Of a DNA stretch of 64,000 nt, positions 24,873 through 32,650 are shown piece after piece. A model generated the notes under the pieces. The model saw nothing but the letters and a program-made list of their open reading frames with translations, was not told the DNA's origin and did not search any database. The stretch comes from Ureibacillus sp035555915 (GTDB taxonomy: Bacteria; Bacillota; Bacilli; Bacillales_A; Planococcaceae), in assembly GCA_035555915.1 (NCBI GenBank), contig DATMGC010000030.1, forward strand, positions 14,266 to 78,265, written 5' to 3'. Positions within the stretch are counted from its first letter, which is position 1. The number at the start of each line of letters is the position of its first letter. Both the position numbers and the translations under genes were made by a program.

Positions 24873-25751
24873 ATGACAATTCAATGGTTTCCAGGACATA
24901 TGGCAAAGGCGAGAAGAGAAGTTCAAGAAAAACTAAAATTAGTTGATATCATTTTTGAACTAATTGATGCTAGGTTGCCACTTTCATCAAGAAATCCAAT
25001 GATTGATCAGGTGATTAATCAAAAGCCTCGTCTACTAATATTAAATAAAGCTGATATGGCAGATGAATCAGAAACAAATAAATGGGTGCAATACTTTGCG
25101 AATCAAGGACATACAGCGGTAGCCATAAATTCATTAGAGGGAAAAGGGTTACAAAAGGTAACAAAAGCAGCGCAAGAAATCTTAGCAGCAAAGTGGGAAA
25201 GAATGAAGGCGAGAGGAATGAAGCCTCGAGCAATTCGTGCAATGATTGTAGGTATCCCAAACGTGGGTAAGTCCACTTTAATCAATCGACTAGCGAAAAA
25301 AAATATTGCGAAAACTGGGAACATGCCTGGGGTAACGAAGTCTCAGCAATGGATTAAAGTAGGGAAAGATATCGAATTGTTAGATACACCTGGGATTCTT
25401 TGGCCAAAATTTGAGGACCAAGAAGTAGGATTAAAATTAGCGTTAACAGGTGCTATTAAGGATACCATCATTAATATGGAAGATTTAGCAGTGTATGGAC
25501 TACAATTTCTTTCAATCCACTACCCAAATCGAATGGAAGAACGTTACGGATTAACAGCAATCCATGAGCAATTAGTCGACACCTTTGACCATATCGGAAA
25601 ACGTCGAAAAGTATTTGGACAAGGTGGAGAAATTGATTACGACCAAGTTGCTGAAATTATCGTTCGAGATATCCGTAACCTGCACTTTGGCAGATTAACT
25701 TTTGACATTGTGGATGAACAATTAGAAAAAGAAGCGTTAGCAGAAAATTAA
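24873..25751 (+). CDS. rbgA: Ribosome biogenesis GTPase RbgA
   Basis: A circularly permuted GTPase (292 aa; ylqF) needed for late 50S assembly. Motif order is permuted: NKAD (G4) near residue 58, GIPNVGKSTLINRL (G1) near 127, DTPGILWP (G3) near 171. The N-terminus MTIQWFPGHMAKARRE is diagnostic. ATG 24873 follows AAAGGAGG. The gene ends at a strong terminator shared with the convergent lipoprotein gene. Confidence 0.97.
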   Translation: MTIQWFPGHMAKARREVQEKLKLVDIIFELIDARLPLSSRNPMIDQVINQKPRLLILNKADMADESETNKWVQYFANQGHTAVAINSLEGKGLQKVTKAAQEILAAKWERMKARGMKPRAIRAMIVGIPNVGKSTLINRLAKKNIAKTGNMPGVTKSQQWIKVGKDIELLDTPGILWPKFEDQEVGLKLALTGAIKDTIINMEDLAVYGLQFLSIHYPNRMEERYGLTAIHEQLVDTFDHIGKRRKVFGQGGEIDYDQVAEIIVRDIRNLHFGRLTFDIVDEQLEKEALAEN

Positions 25752-25764
25752 GGTATTTCTTTGT

Positions 25765-25793
25765 AAGGTGGAGATGATTCTCCACCTTTTTTT
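25765..25793 (+). terminator. Intrinsic terminator after rbgA
   Basis: AAGGTGGAGA (25765-25774) pairs perfectly with TCTCCACCTT (25779-25788), 4-nt loop, then a T-run. The opposing lipoprotein gene ends at 25792, so the stem may serve both strands. Confidence 0.92.
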
Positions 25794-26352
25794 ATGCTGG
25801 CATATCAGTTGGCGTTGGTGTCGCATAGCCTTGTTCGTAGTTTGAATCAATAGCTTCTCGGATCTCTTTTAAAGTCTTTCCTTCTTGAGCCATTTGAATC
25901 GAGGTTACTGCAATTTCTAGACAGACTAGGCAACGTGTCCCGTGATCATCCCACAAGATGGAACCATCTTCTCGTTTTTCAGCAACAAAACAATTTAAGT
26001 TACTGCGATGTCCAACGGATTCTCCGCATCCACAGTAGCAAGGAATCCATTGCAAAATATCTGTAGCCTTTCCAGCAGCCGCATAAACAAGACGAATATT
26101 CTCATGCTGTCCATCTAAAAACTTCGGAAGCATATCGGCTGATGCTGTTAATTCTTGAATATCAGAAGAAGTATGAGCCGCTGAACCATGGTCAGAATGA
26201 TTGTCACTTACAGTATCAGGGGCATTTTCTTGTGTATCACTAGCTTGACTACTTTGAGAATGTTCCTCATCGTGATGTTCATCCTTTGAAGCATTTCCAC
26301 AAGCAGTCAATACAAGGAGTAAGCACGCAAAAAGGGGCAGAAGTTTTTTCAT
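25792..26352 (-). CDS. PCYCGC-motif lipoprotein
   Basis: A 186-residue predicted lipoprotein. The signal peptide MKKLLPLFACLLLVLTAC has a lipobox (LTAC) with Cys18 as the lipid anchor. A His/Asp/Glu/Ser-rich linker spans about residues 24-62 (DEHHDEEHS, NHSDHGSAAH). The conserved domain starts near 68, with PCYCGC at 104-109 and later CLVC. The motif defines a Bacilli family of unknown function; the cysteines and His-rich linker suggest metal or redox chemistry, which is inference. Start ATG 26352 follows GGAGG; an upstream ATG at 26370 is too near the promoter. No orthologue sits here in B. subtilis. Confidence 0.85.
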   Translation of the reverse strand: MKKLLPLFACLLLVLTACGNASKDEHHDEEHSQSSQASDTQENAPDTVSDNHSDHGSAAHTSSDIQELTASADMLPKFLDGQHENIRLVYAAAGKATDILQWIPCYCGCGESVGHRSNLNCFVAEKREDGSILWDDHGTRCLVCLEIAVTSIQMAQEGKTLKEIREAIDSNYEQGYATPTPTDMPA

Positions 26353-26378
26353 AATATTTCCTCCATTCATTCCCCATC

Positions 26379-26408
26379 ATTATAGACTGAAATTGTCCAA
26401 ACGAACAA
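26379..26408 (-). promoter_or_regulatory. Sigma-A promoter of the PCYCGC lipoprotein gene
   Basis: On the - strand, TTGTTC (plus-strand 26403-26408), an 18-nt spacer and a perfect TATAAT (26379-26384). Transcription would start near 26372, downstream of the alternative ATG at 26370 by at most a few nt. Confidence 0.65.
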
Positions 26409-26524
26409 GGAACTGTGTTAACTTAGTAGTAGAGAAAATAGCACTCAAACTGAAATGGTAAACATGGGTAATTTTGGATAGAAAGCCGAGGATATTTTGA
26501 GAAATGAATTGCGTTTTAAGAAGG

Positions 26525-27277
26525 TTGAAAGGATAGAAGAGTCCGTGAGCGGTTGAAGAGAGAGGTTCTCTAAGCCGTTATGAGCAGGCGGAGCTGTTGA
26601 AAGGTAGAAGAGAAGGGTTGTCAAAGCCGTTATGAGCAGGCGGAGCCCTTGAAAGGTAGAAGAGAGAGGTTGTCTGAGCCGTTATGAGCAGGTAGAGGCC
26701 TTGAAAGGTAGAAGAGAAGGGTTGTCAAAGCCGTTTCGAGCAGGCGGAGCCCTAGAAAGGTAGAAGAGAAAGGTTATCTGAGCCGTTATGAGCAGGTAGA
26801 GGCCTTGAAAGGTAGAAGAGAAGGGTTGTCAAAGCCGTTATGAGCAGGCGGAGCCCTTCAAAGGTAGAAGAGAAGAGTTCTCTATGACGTTTCAAGCGAG
26901 GAGAGCCCTAGAACGGTAGAAGAGAGAGGTTCTCAAAGCCGTTATGAACAGGCGAAGCCCTTGAATGGTAGAAGAGAACGATTCTCAAAGCCGTTATGAG
27001 CGAGGAGAGCGCTAGAAAGGTAGAAGAGAGAGGTAGTCTGAGCCGTTATGAGCAGGCGTAGCTGTTGAAAGGTAGAAGAGAAGGGTTGTCAAAGCCGTTA
27101 TGAGCAGGCGGAGCCCTTCAAAGGTAGAAGAGAAGAGTTCTCTAAGACGTTTCAAGCGAGGAGAGCCCTAGAACGGTAGAAGAGAGAGCTTCTCAATGCC
27201 GTTATGAACAGGCGAAGCCCTTGAATGGTAGAAGAGAACGATTCTCAAAGCCGTTACGAGCAATCAGAGCCCGTGAA
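26525..27277. repeat. Tandem array with exact 52-bp period
   Basis: The word GCCGTTATGAGCAGG or a close variant recurs at 26574, 26626, 26678, 26730, 26782, 26834, 26886, 26938, 26990, 27042, 27094, 27146, 27198 and 27250, always 52 bp apart with no indels. A degenerate unit with about 20 extra nt precedes it from 26525. Each unit also carries GGTAGAAGAGA. The whole unit is conserved, so it is not repeat-plus-spacer. Fifty-two is not a multiple of 3 and every frame meets TGA or TAG, so it is non-coding. It lies between divergent-facing promoters for the lipoprotein gene and rnhB. Confidence 0.97.
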
Positions 27278-27327
27278 CCATAAAAAGCAAAGAATTCACT
27301 AAACTGCCTTAATAAGAAAATCAATCT

Positions 27328-27358
27328 TTGAAATACGAGAAAAATGCCGATATATAAT
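27328..27358 (+). promoter_or_regulatory. Likely sigma-A promoter of rnhB
   Basis: TTGAAA (27328-27333) is followed by TATATA (27351-27356) at 17 nt or TATAAT (27353-27358) at 19 nt. It lies about 30 nt before the rnhB start and just beyond the tandem array. Confidence 0.55.
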
Positions 27359-27387
27359 GAAAGATAATTTAGGGAAGTGTCATACAT

Positions 27388-28176
27388 ATGTTAAAAACAA
27401 TTAAAGATATTACAACCGCTTTAAACGGTGCACATAAGTACGAATCTTGGATGAAGGATATAGAAAATGATGAACGTGCTGGTGTTCAAAAGGCTTGGAA
27501 GCAATGGAACAATCGCATGGAAAAAGAAAAGAAAAAACTCGAGGACCATGAAAGTAAGGTTCAATTTGATAGAAGTTTTTTATCCTCTCCAGAGGAATTT
27601 ATAGCCGGGGTAGATGAAGCTGGGAGGGGTCCATTGGCAGGACCTGTTGTAACGGCGGCAGTCATTTTACCAAGTAATTGTGAAAAGTTCATAGGGATCA
27701 ATGACTCAAAGCAACTACCAAAAAAAGCTAGAGAAGAATTTGCAAAAATTATTAAAGAACATGCATTAGCTTATTCCATTCACTTTCAAAGCGCACAAGT
27801 AATCGATGAAGTTAACATATACGAGGCAACAAAACAATCGATGAAAAATAGTGTTGAAAGTTTAGCAATCTGTCCGAATTTCTGTATTGTGGACGCGATG
27901 ACACTACCAATTGATATTCCTCAAAGTTCCATTATTAAAGGGGATGCAAAAAGCTTATGTATTGCGGCTGCATCGATTTTAGCGAAAAATGCGCGGGATG
28001 AGTATATGGAACAGCTCCATGAAAAGTATCCTGTCTATGGATTCGACCAAAACGCTGGATATGGCACAAAACAGCATTTAGAAGCACTTGAACAATATGG
28101 CTATATGGAGGAACACCGTAAAAGTTTTGAACCGATTAAATCGATGGTTAAAGTGAAGGAGCATGTATCTGTATGA
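27388..28176 (+). CDS. rnhB: Ribonuclease HII
   Basis: Removes RNA from RNA-DNA hybrids and single ribonucleotides from DNA (262 aa). The catalytic Asp-Glu pair lies in AGVDEAGRGPLAGPVV near residue 73, with further acidic residues in CIVDAM and KGDAKSLCIAAASI. The first 70 residues form the N-terminal extension seen in Bacilli. ATG 27388 has only a modest ribosome binding site (GGGAAGTG). Its last 4 nt overlap ylqG (ATGA), so the three genes rnhB-ylqG-ylqH form an operon. Confidence 0.96.
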   Translation: MLKTIKDITTALNGAHKYESWMKDIENDERAGVQKAWKQWNNRMEKEKKKLEDHESKVQFDRSFLSSPEEFIAGVDEAGRGPLAGPVVTAAVILPSNCEKFIGINDSKQLPKKAREEFAKIIKEHALAYSIHFQSAQVIDEVNIYEATKQSMKNSVESLAICPNFCIVDAMTLPIDIPQSSIIKGDAKSLCIAAASILAKNARDEYMEQLHEKYPVYGFDQNAGYGTKQHLEALEQYGYMEEHRKSFEPIKSMVKVKEHVSV

Positions 28177-30074
28177 CATCTACATCTTTTAACCCAATAC
28201 AAATACAGCAAACGAACGTAGAGCAAACACAACCATTAGCATTAAAGCAAGGGCAAGTGTTTCATGGGACGATAAAAAAACTTTACCCGGATCAAATGGC
28301 AGAAATTCAGGTTGGTCAGAACAAATTATTTGCTAAGCTTGAAACCCCTTTGAAGGCCTTTGATTCGCACTTTTTCCAAGTTACAAATATGAACCCTCAA
28401 GCAGAGGTGAAAGTTGTATCTGGGCCCATACAGCAATCTCAAACGACGACCCAACAGCTAAATCAGTTACTAGATACAATGAACTTACCAAAAACACAAG
28501 AAATGCAGCAAGTACTGACTCATTTTGTAAAGAATCAACTTCCACTTTCAAAGGAGACTTTATTACAAGCTGAAAATTGGATGAAAAACTTACCTGAATC
28601 CGTAACAAAGGAAGTAGCGTTACAAAGCATTCAAAAAATGATAGAGCTAAAAATGCCATTTACGAATGAGGTGTTTAAAGGTCTATTGTTTGGATCTAAA
28701 GTCAATGGGATGTCATCGGCGATATCAAATTTAACTACTTTACTGTCACAGGATACTAGTGTTAATGGTTCACTGAAATCAAATATTCTTGAACAATTAC
28801 GGATGATTTCAAAACCACTTGCAAGTGAAACAGGTGGAGTGATTTTAGCAAAAGCAGTAGAAATCTTATTCAATCAATCAGAATCGGCTACAGTAAAATC
28901 TCAAGTACTTCAGTTATTAAAGGATGCTGAGATCGTACCTAAAGGTGCAACAGTGGAGAATTGGTTAACTCAAAGTTTTAAGCAACATCAAAATGCTTCG
29001 AAAGAGTCGACACGACAACCCGTTAGCCAACTTCTTCAAAATGTAATGACATCAAAGCCGTCAGATGCACAACAAGTCATTAAACAACTTCAAACATGGT
29101 TAAGTAATCAGGAGTCCATCCCTCAAGAGCAAAAAGCGCAATTACAACAGCTAGTTAGTCGATTTGAAACATTACCAAATAGTGCAGCTAGTTTGGAGTT
29201 GTTTGCAAAGCAATTACATCAGCAACTCGTAAAAGGAGTTACAAGTCAACTCACTCTAGAATCTACTAGTATCCAAGTGAATACTTCAAATAAAGAACAA
29301 TTACTCGCATTGCTAAAGCCTGATACGGGAAATAGTCAATTGGTTCAATCTACACTATCAAATTTATTAAAAATAGCTGAGCAATCAAATTCTATTACCG
29401 CTCAGAGTATGCAGTTGCAAGCAGAGACGGAAGTTTTATCATCTCTTGAAGGGAAAATGATGGGAGAGGCAATTAAGACCGTTATAAAAAGTTTAGGTAT
29501 GAGCTATGAGGCCGCTCTAAATAGTAAATTTTCAGATGTTCAGGAGCTTGCCCAATCGTTAAAACCACAATTACTTTTACTTAGTCAAGACCCTCAAAGT
29601 TCAGCTGCTGTAAAAGAGGCAGCAGATAATATCTTATCAAGACTAAATGGGATGCAGTTAACATCTGGAGAAAATGGGCCTCAGCATCAATTGGTCATGC
29701 AAATACCTTTACAATTCCTAGGGAAACAAACGGAAGCAACCGTACAATGGAACGGCCGTATGAAAAAAAATGGGAAAATTGATGCCAATTATGCACGAAT
29801 CTTATTTTATTTAGACATGGAAGCACTTGAAGAAACGATGGTGGATATGCAGGTCCAAAATCGAATTATTACTATTAATGTGTACAATAATCAACCACAA
29901 CTCGAAGAATTCGCAGAACCATTGAAAGAGACCTTAAAGAATGGTTTATTAAGTAAAAACTATCAACTATCAGGCTTGTTTGTGAAACCTTTTGAAAATA
30001 CAACTGCTCCTCAAGTGACAATGAAACAAAATACAGAATCCAAAATATCGAGTGGAGTGGATATTCGCATATGA
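28173..30074 (+). CDS. ylqG: FliK-like protein YlqG
   Basis: A 633-residue Gln-, Ser- and Thr-rich protein; B. subtilis has ylqG of similar type at the same place, and its function is unknown. The first 90 residues suggest a small beta domain (GQVFHGTIKKLYPDQMAEIQ). A long low-complexity Gln-rich helical middle follows. The C-terminal 120 residues (QIPLQFLGKQTEATVQWNG, VDMQVQNRIITINVY) resemble the C-terminal domain of hook-length protein FliK. It overlaps rnhB and ylqH by 4 nt each. Similarity to FliK is judged by eye. Confidence 0.75.
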   Translation: MTSTSFNPIQIQQTNVEQTQPLALKQGQVFHGTIKKLYPDQMAEIQVGQNKLFAKLETPLKAFDSHFFQVTNMNPQAEVKVVSGPIQQSQTTTQQLNQLLDTMNLPKTQEMQQVLTHFVKNQLPLSKETLLQAENWMKNLPESVTKEVALQSIQKMIELKMPFTNEVFKGLLFGSKVNGMSSAISNLTTLLSQDTSVNGSLKSNILEQLRMISKPLASETGGVILAKAVEILFNQSESATVKSQVLQLLKDAEIVPKGATVENWLTQSFKQHQNASKESTRQPVSQLLQNVMTSKPSDAQQVIKQLQTWLSNQESIPQEQKAQLQQLVSRFETLPNSAASLELFAKQLHQQLVKGVTSQLTLESTSIQVNTSNKEQLLALLKPDTGNSQLVQSTLSNLLKIAEQSNSITAQSMQLQAETEVLSSLEGKMMGEAIKTVIKSLGMSYEAALNSKFSDVQELAQSLKPQLLLLSQDPQSSAAVKEAADNILSRLNGMQLTSGENGPQHQLVMQIPLQFLGKQTEATVQWNGRMKKNGKIDANYARILFYLDMEALEETMVDMQVQNRIITINVYNNQPQLEEFAEPLKETLKNGLLSKNYQLSGLFVKPFENTTAPQVTMKQNTESKISSGVDIRI

Positions 30075-30358
30075 ATGAAAAAAGGTATGTTAGAAAAGAA
30101 GCGATCGCATTATCTTACACTCCGGATAAGAACAATAGCCCTACTGTCATTGCTAAAGGAAAGGGAAAAGTAGCAGACAATATCTTAGAAAAAGCAGCAT
30201 TAAATGATATACCTGTATATGAAGATCGTAACCTTGTTGAACTCTTAGGTAATTTAGATTTAAATGAAGCGATTCCAGAGGAGTTGTACGAAGCTGTTGC
30301 AGAAGTATTTGCTTTCATCTATCGACTAGATAGGAATTATGAATCTAAAACAAAATAA
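30071..30358 (+). CDS. ylqH: FlhB C-terminal-domain-like protein YlqH
   Basis: A 95-residue protein that corresponds to the cleaved cytoplasmic piece of export gate protein FlhB. EAIALSY, PTVIAKGKGKVADNI and VAEVFAFIYRLDRN align with AIALKY, PKVVAKGTDYVAQKI and IAEILAYVYRIKRK of the full FlhB at 57009-58097. It lacks the membrane part and the NPTH autocleavage motif. It partners ylqG in one operon, so a FliK-like and an FlhB-like gene sit together outside the flagellar operon. The role is unknown. Confidence 0.88.
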   Translation: MNEKRYVRKEAIALSYTPDKNNSPTVIAKGKGKVADNILEKAALNDIPVYEDRNLVELLGNLDLNEAIPEELYEAVAEVFAFIYRLDRNYESKTK

Positions 30359-30433
30359 ATCTACTGAAAACTATAGACTACGCTACAAAAAGTAGATAAT
30401 ATTGTAATAAAATATCTATATTTTATACAAATA

Positions 30434-30471
30434 ATACAAATATAGACTTTGTCAGAATATTTGTATAGAAT
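30434..30471 (+). promoter_or_regulatory. Dyad overlapping the likely sucC promoter
   Basis: ATACAAATAT (30434-30443) and ATATTTGTAT (30457-30466) form a perfect 10-bp inverted repeat with a 13-nt spacer. TAGACT (30443-30448), 17 nt and TAGAAT (30466-30471) could be the promoter, so the dyad covers its -35 and spacer. A regulator could bind here; its identity is unknown. Confidence 0.45.
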
Positions 30472-30519
30472 GGGGTATGTTAAGAAAATAATTCCAAAGT
30501 GTTGATTGGAGGATGTATC

Positions 30520-31680
30520 ATGAATATCCATGAGTATCAAGGGAAAGAAATCCTAAGAAAATATGGAGTAACAGTTCCAAATGGAAAAGTTGCATTTTCA
30601 CCAGAGGAGGCTGTAAAGGTTGCAAAAGAACTAGGTTCTAATGTAATCGTTGTCAAAGCTCAAATCCATGCTGGTGGACGTGGTAAAGCAGGGGGTGTAA
30701 AAATCGCGAAGAATTTGGAGGAAGTCCGAACTTACGCGAAAGAGTTATTAGGAAAAGTCTTAGTAACTCATCAAACTGGTCCTGAAGGTAAAGAAGTGAA
30801 ACGACTTTACATAGAAGAAGGCTCAGACATTAAAAAAGAGTACTACTTAAGCTTTGTATTAGATAGAGCTACTTCTCGAGTTACTTTAATGGGCTCTGAA
30901 GAAGGTGGAATGGATATCGAAGAAGTGGCAGAACACTCGCCGGAAAAAATCTTCAAAGAAGTGATTGATCCTGTTACAGGATTACTTGCATTCCAAGCAC
31001 GCCGAATGGCATTTAATATGAATATTCCAGCAAAACTTGTAAACAAAGCAGTTAAGTTGATGCTAGGATTATATGAAGCATTTGTTGAAAAGGATACTTC
31101 AATCTTAGAGATTAACCCATTGGTTGTAACAGGTAACGACGAAGTAGTAGCTCTTGATGCGAAATTTAACTTCGATGGAAATGGTTTATATCGTCATAAA
31201 GATATCGTTGAATTAAGAGATTTCGATGAAGAAGATCCAAAAGAAATCGAAGCTTCTAAATATGACCTTAGCTATATTTCATTAGATGGAAATATTGGTT
31301 GTATGGTTAACGGAGCAGGTCTTGCAATGGCTACGATGGATACAATTAGTTATTACGGTGGTAGTCCGGCAAACTTCCTTGACGTTGGGGGCGGTGCGAC
31401 TGCTGAAAAAGTAACAGAAGCATTCAAAATTATCTTATCAGATCCGAATGTAAAAGGAATCTTCGTAAATATCTTTGGCGGTATCATGAAATGTGATGTT
31501 ATTGCGAATGGAGTAATTACAGCAGCGAAGGAAGTGGGATTATCTGTTCCTTTAGTTGTGCGTTTAGAGGGTACGAACGTTGAACTTGGTAAAGAACTTT
31601 TAAATGCATCTGGTCTTAATATTGTAGCGGCTGACTCAATGGCGGATGGTGCAGAAAAAATTGTTGAGCTCGTAGGTTAA
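30520..31680 (+). CDS. sucC: Succinyl-CoA synthetase, beta subunit
   Basis: ADP-forming succinate-CoA ligase beta subunit (386 aa) of the TCA cycle. The N-terminal ATP-grasp domain begins MNIHEYQGKEILRKYGV, with VVKAQIHAGGRGKAGGVK near residue 43. The C-terminal ligase domain shows NGAGLAMATMD and FVNIFGGIMKCD. ATG 30520 follows TTGGAGGA; an ATG-less upstream extension from 30499 includes that site. sucD follows after 16 nt. Confidence 0.98.
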   Translation: MNIHEYQGKEILRKYGVTVPNGKVAFSPEEAVKVAKELGSNVIVVKAQIHAGGRGKAGGVKIAKNLEEVRTYAKELLGKVLVTHQTGPEGKEVKRLYIEEGSDIKKEYYLSFVLDRATSRVTLMGSEEGGMDIEEVAEHSPEKIFKEVIDPVTGLLAFQARRMAFNMNIPAKLVNKAVKLMLGLYEAFVEKDTSILEINPLVVTGNDEVVALDAKFNFDGNGLYRHKDIVELRDFDEEDPKEIEASKYDLSYISLDGNIGCMVNGAGLAMATMDTISYYGGSPANFLDVGGGATAEKVTEAFKIILSDPNVKGIFVNIFGGIMKCDVIANGVITAAKEVGLSVPLVVRLEGTNVELGKELLNASGLNIVAADSMADGAEKIVELVG

Positions 31681-31696
31681 GGAGGCAGGAGAATTC

Positions 31697-32599
31697 ATGA
31701 GTGTTTTTATTAATGCAGATACAAAAGTAATTGTTCAAGGTATAACTGGAGAAACAGCGCTTTTCCATACAAAACAAATGCTTGAATACGGAACAAAAAT
31801 TGTGGCAGGGGTAACACCAGGTAAAGGTGGACAAGTCATTGAAGGTGTGCCTGTTTTTAACACTGTAGAGGAAGCAGTTAAAGAAACAGGAGCAAACGTT
31901 TCTGTTATTTATGTTCCAGCACCTTTTGCAGCAGATGCTATTATGGAAGCAGTTGATGCTGAGTTAGATTTAACAATTTGTATTACAGAACATATCCCAG
32001 TACTTGATATGGTTAAAGTAAAACGCTATATGGAAGGTAAGAAAACGCGTTTAGTTGGACCAAACTGTCCTGGTGTCATTACTTCTGATGAATGTAAAAT
32101 TGGAATTATGCCTGGATACATTCATACAAAAGGTCATGTTGGAGTTGTATCTCGTTCAGGAACTTTAACATATGAAGCGGTGCATCAATTAACACAAGCA
32201 GGTATTGGTCAATCAACAGCTGTAGGGATTGGTGGAGACCCAGTAAATGGTACAAACTTCATTGATGTCTTAAAAGAGTTTAATAATGATCCAGAGACAC
32301 TAGCTGTTGTAATGATTGGTGAAATCGGTGGTACTGCAGAAGAAGAAGCTGCTGAATGGATTAAGGCGAATATGACAAAACCAGTTGTAGGCTTTATTGG
32401 TGGTCAAACAGCACCTCCTGGTAAACGTATGGGACATGCTGGTGCCATTATTTCAGGTGGTAAAGGGACAGCAAAAGAAAAAATCAAAGCTATGAATGAG
32501 GCGGGGATTGAAGTCGCTCCTACTCCTTCTGTAATTGGTGAAACATTAATTAAAGTCATCAAGGAAAAAGGCTTGTACGAAGAATGTAAAACACATTAA
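31697..32599 (+). CDS. sucD: Succinyl-CoA synthetase, alpha subunit
   Basis: Alpha subunit (300 aa) carrying the CoA-binding Rossmann domain (VQGITGETALFHTKQM near residue 10) and the phosphohistidine site GHAGAIISGGKGTAKEK near 246. It works as a complex with SucC. ATG 31697 follows AAGGAGG. An intrinsic terminator lies 5 nt after the stop, closing the sucCD operon. Confidence 0.98.
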   Translation: MSVFINADTKVIVQGITGETALFHTKQMLEYGTKIVAGVTPGKGGQVIEGVPVFNTVEEAVKETGANVSVIYVPAPFAADAIMEAVDAELDLTICITEHIPVLDMVKVKRYMEGKKTRLVGPNCPGVITSDECKIGIMPGYIHTKGHVGVVSRSGTLTYEAVHQLTQAGIGQSTAVGIGGDPVNGTNFIDVLKEFNNDPETLAVVMIGEIGGTAEEEAAEWIKANMTKPVVGFIGGQTAPPGKRMGHAGAIISGGKGTAKEKIKAMNEAGIEVAPTPSVIGETLIKVIKEKGLYEECKTH

Positions 32600-32604
32600 A
32601 AATG

Positions 32605-32640
32605 AAGGGTGTAGCAAATTTAATTGCTTCACCCTTTCCT
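32605..32640 (+). terminator. Intrinsic terminator of sucCD
   Basis: AAGGGTG-T-AGCAA (32605-32617) pairs with TTGCT-T-CACCCTT (32624-32636) with one T-T mismatch, followed by TCCTTATATTT. Confidence 0.85.
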
Positions 32641-32650
32641 TATATTTATT

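Noticed and set aside
26525..27277. CRISPR array
   Set aside because: The spacing is regular but the whole 52-bp unit is conserved. There are no unique spacers between repeats, and no cas genes are in the window.
27202..27387. 61-codon ORF on the - strand
   Set aside because: It runs through the end of the non-coding 52-bp array and the rnhB promoter, has no ribosome binding site, and the array's period shifts frame at each unit.
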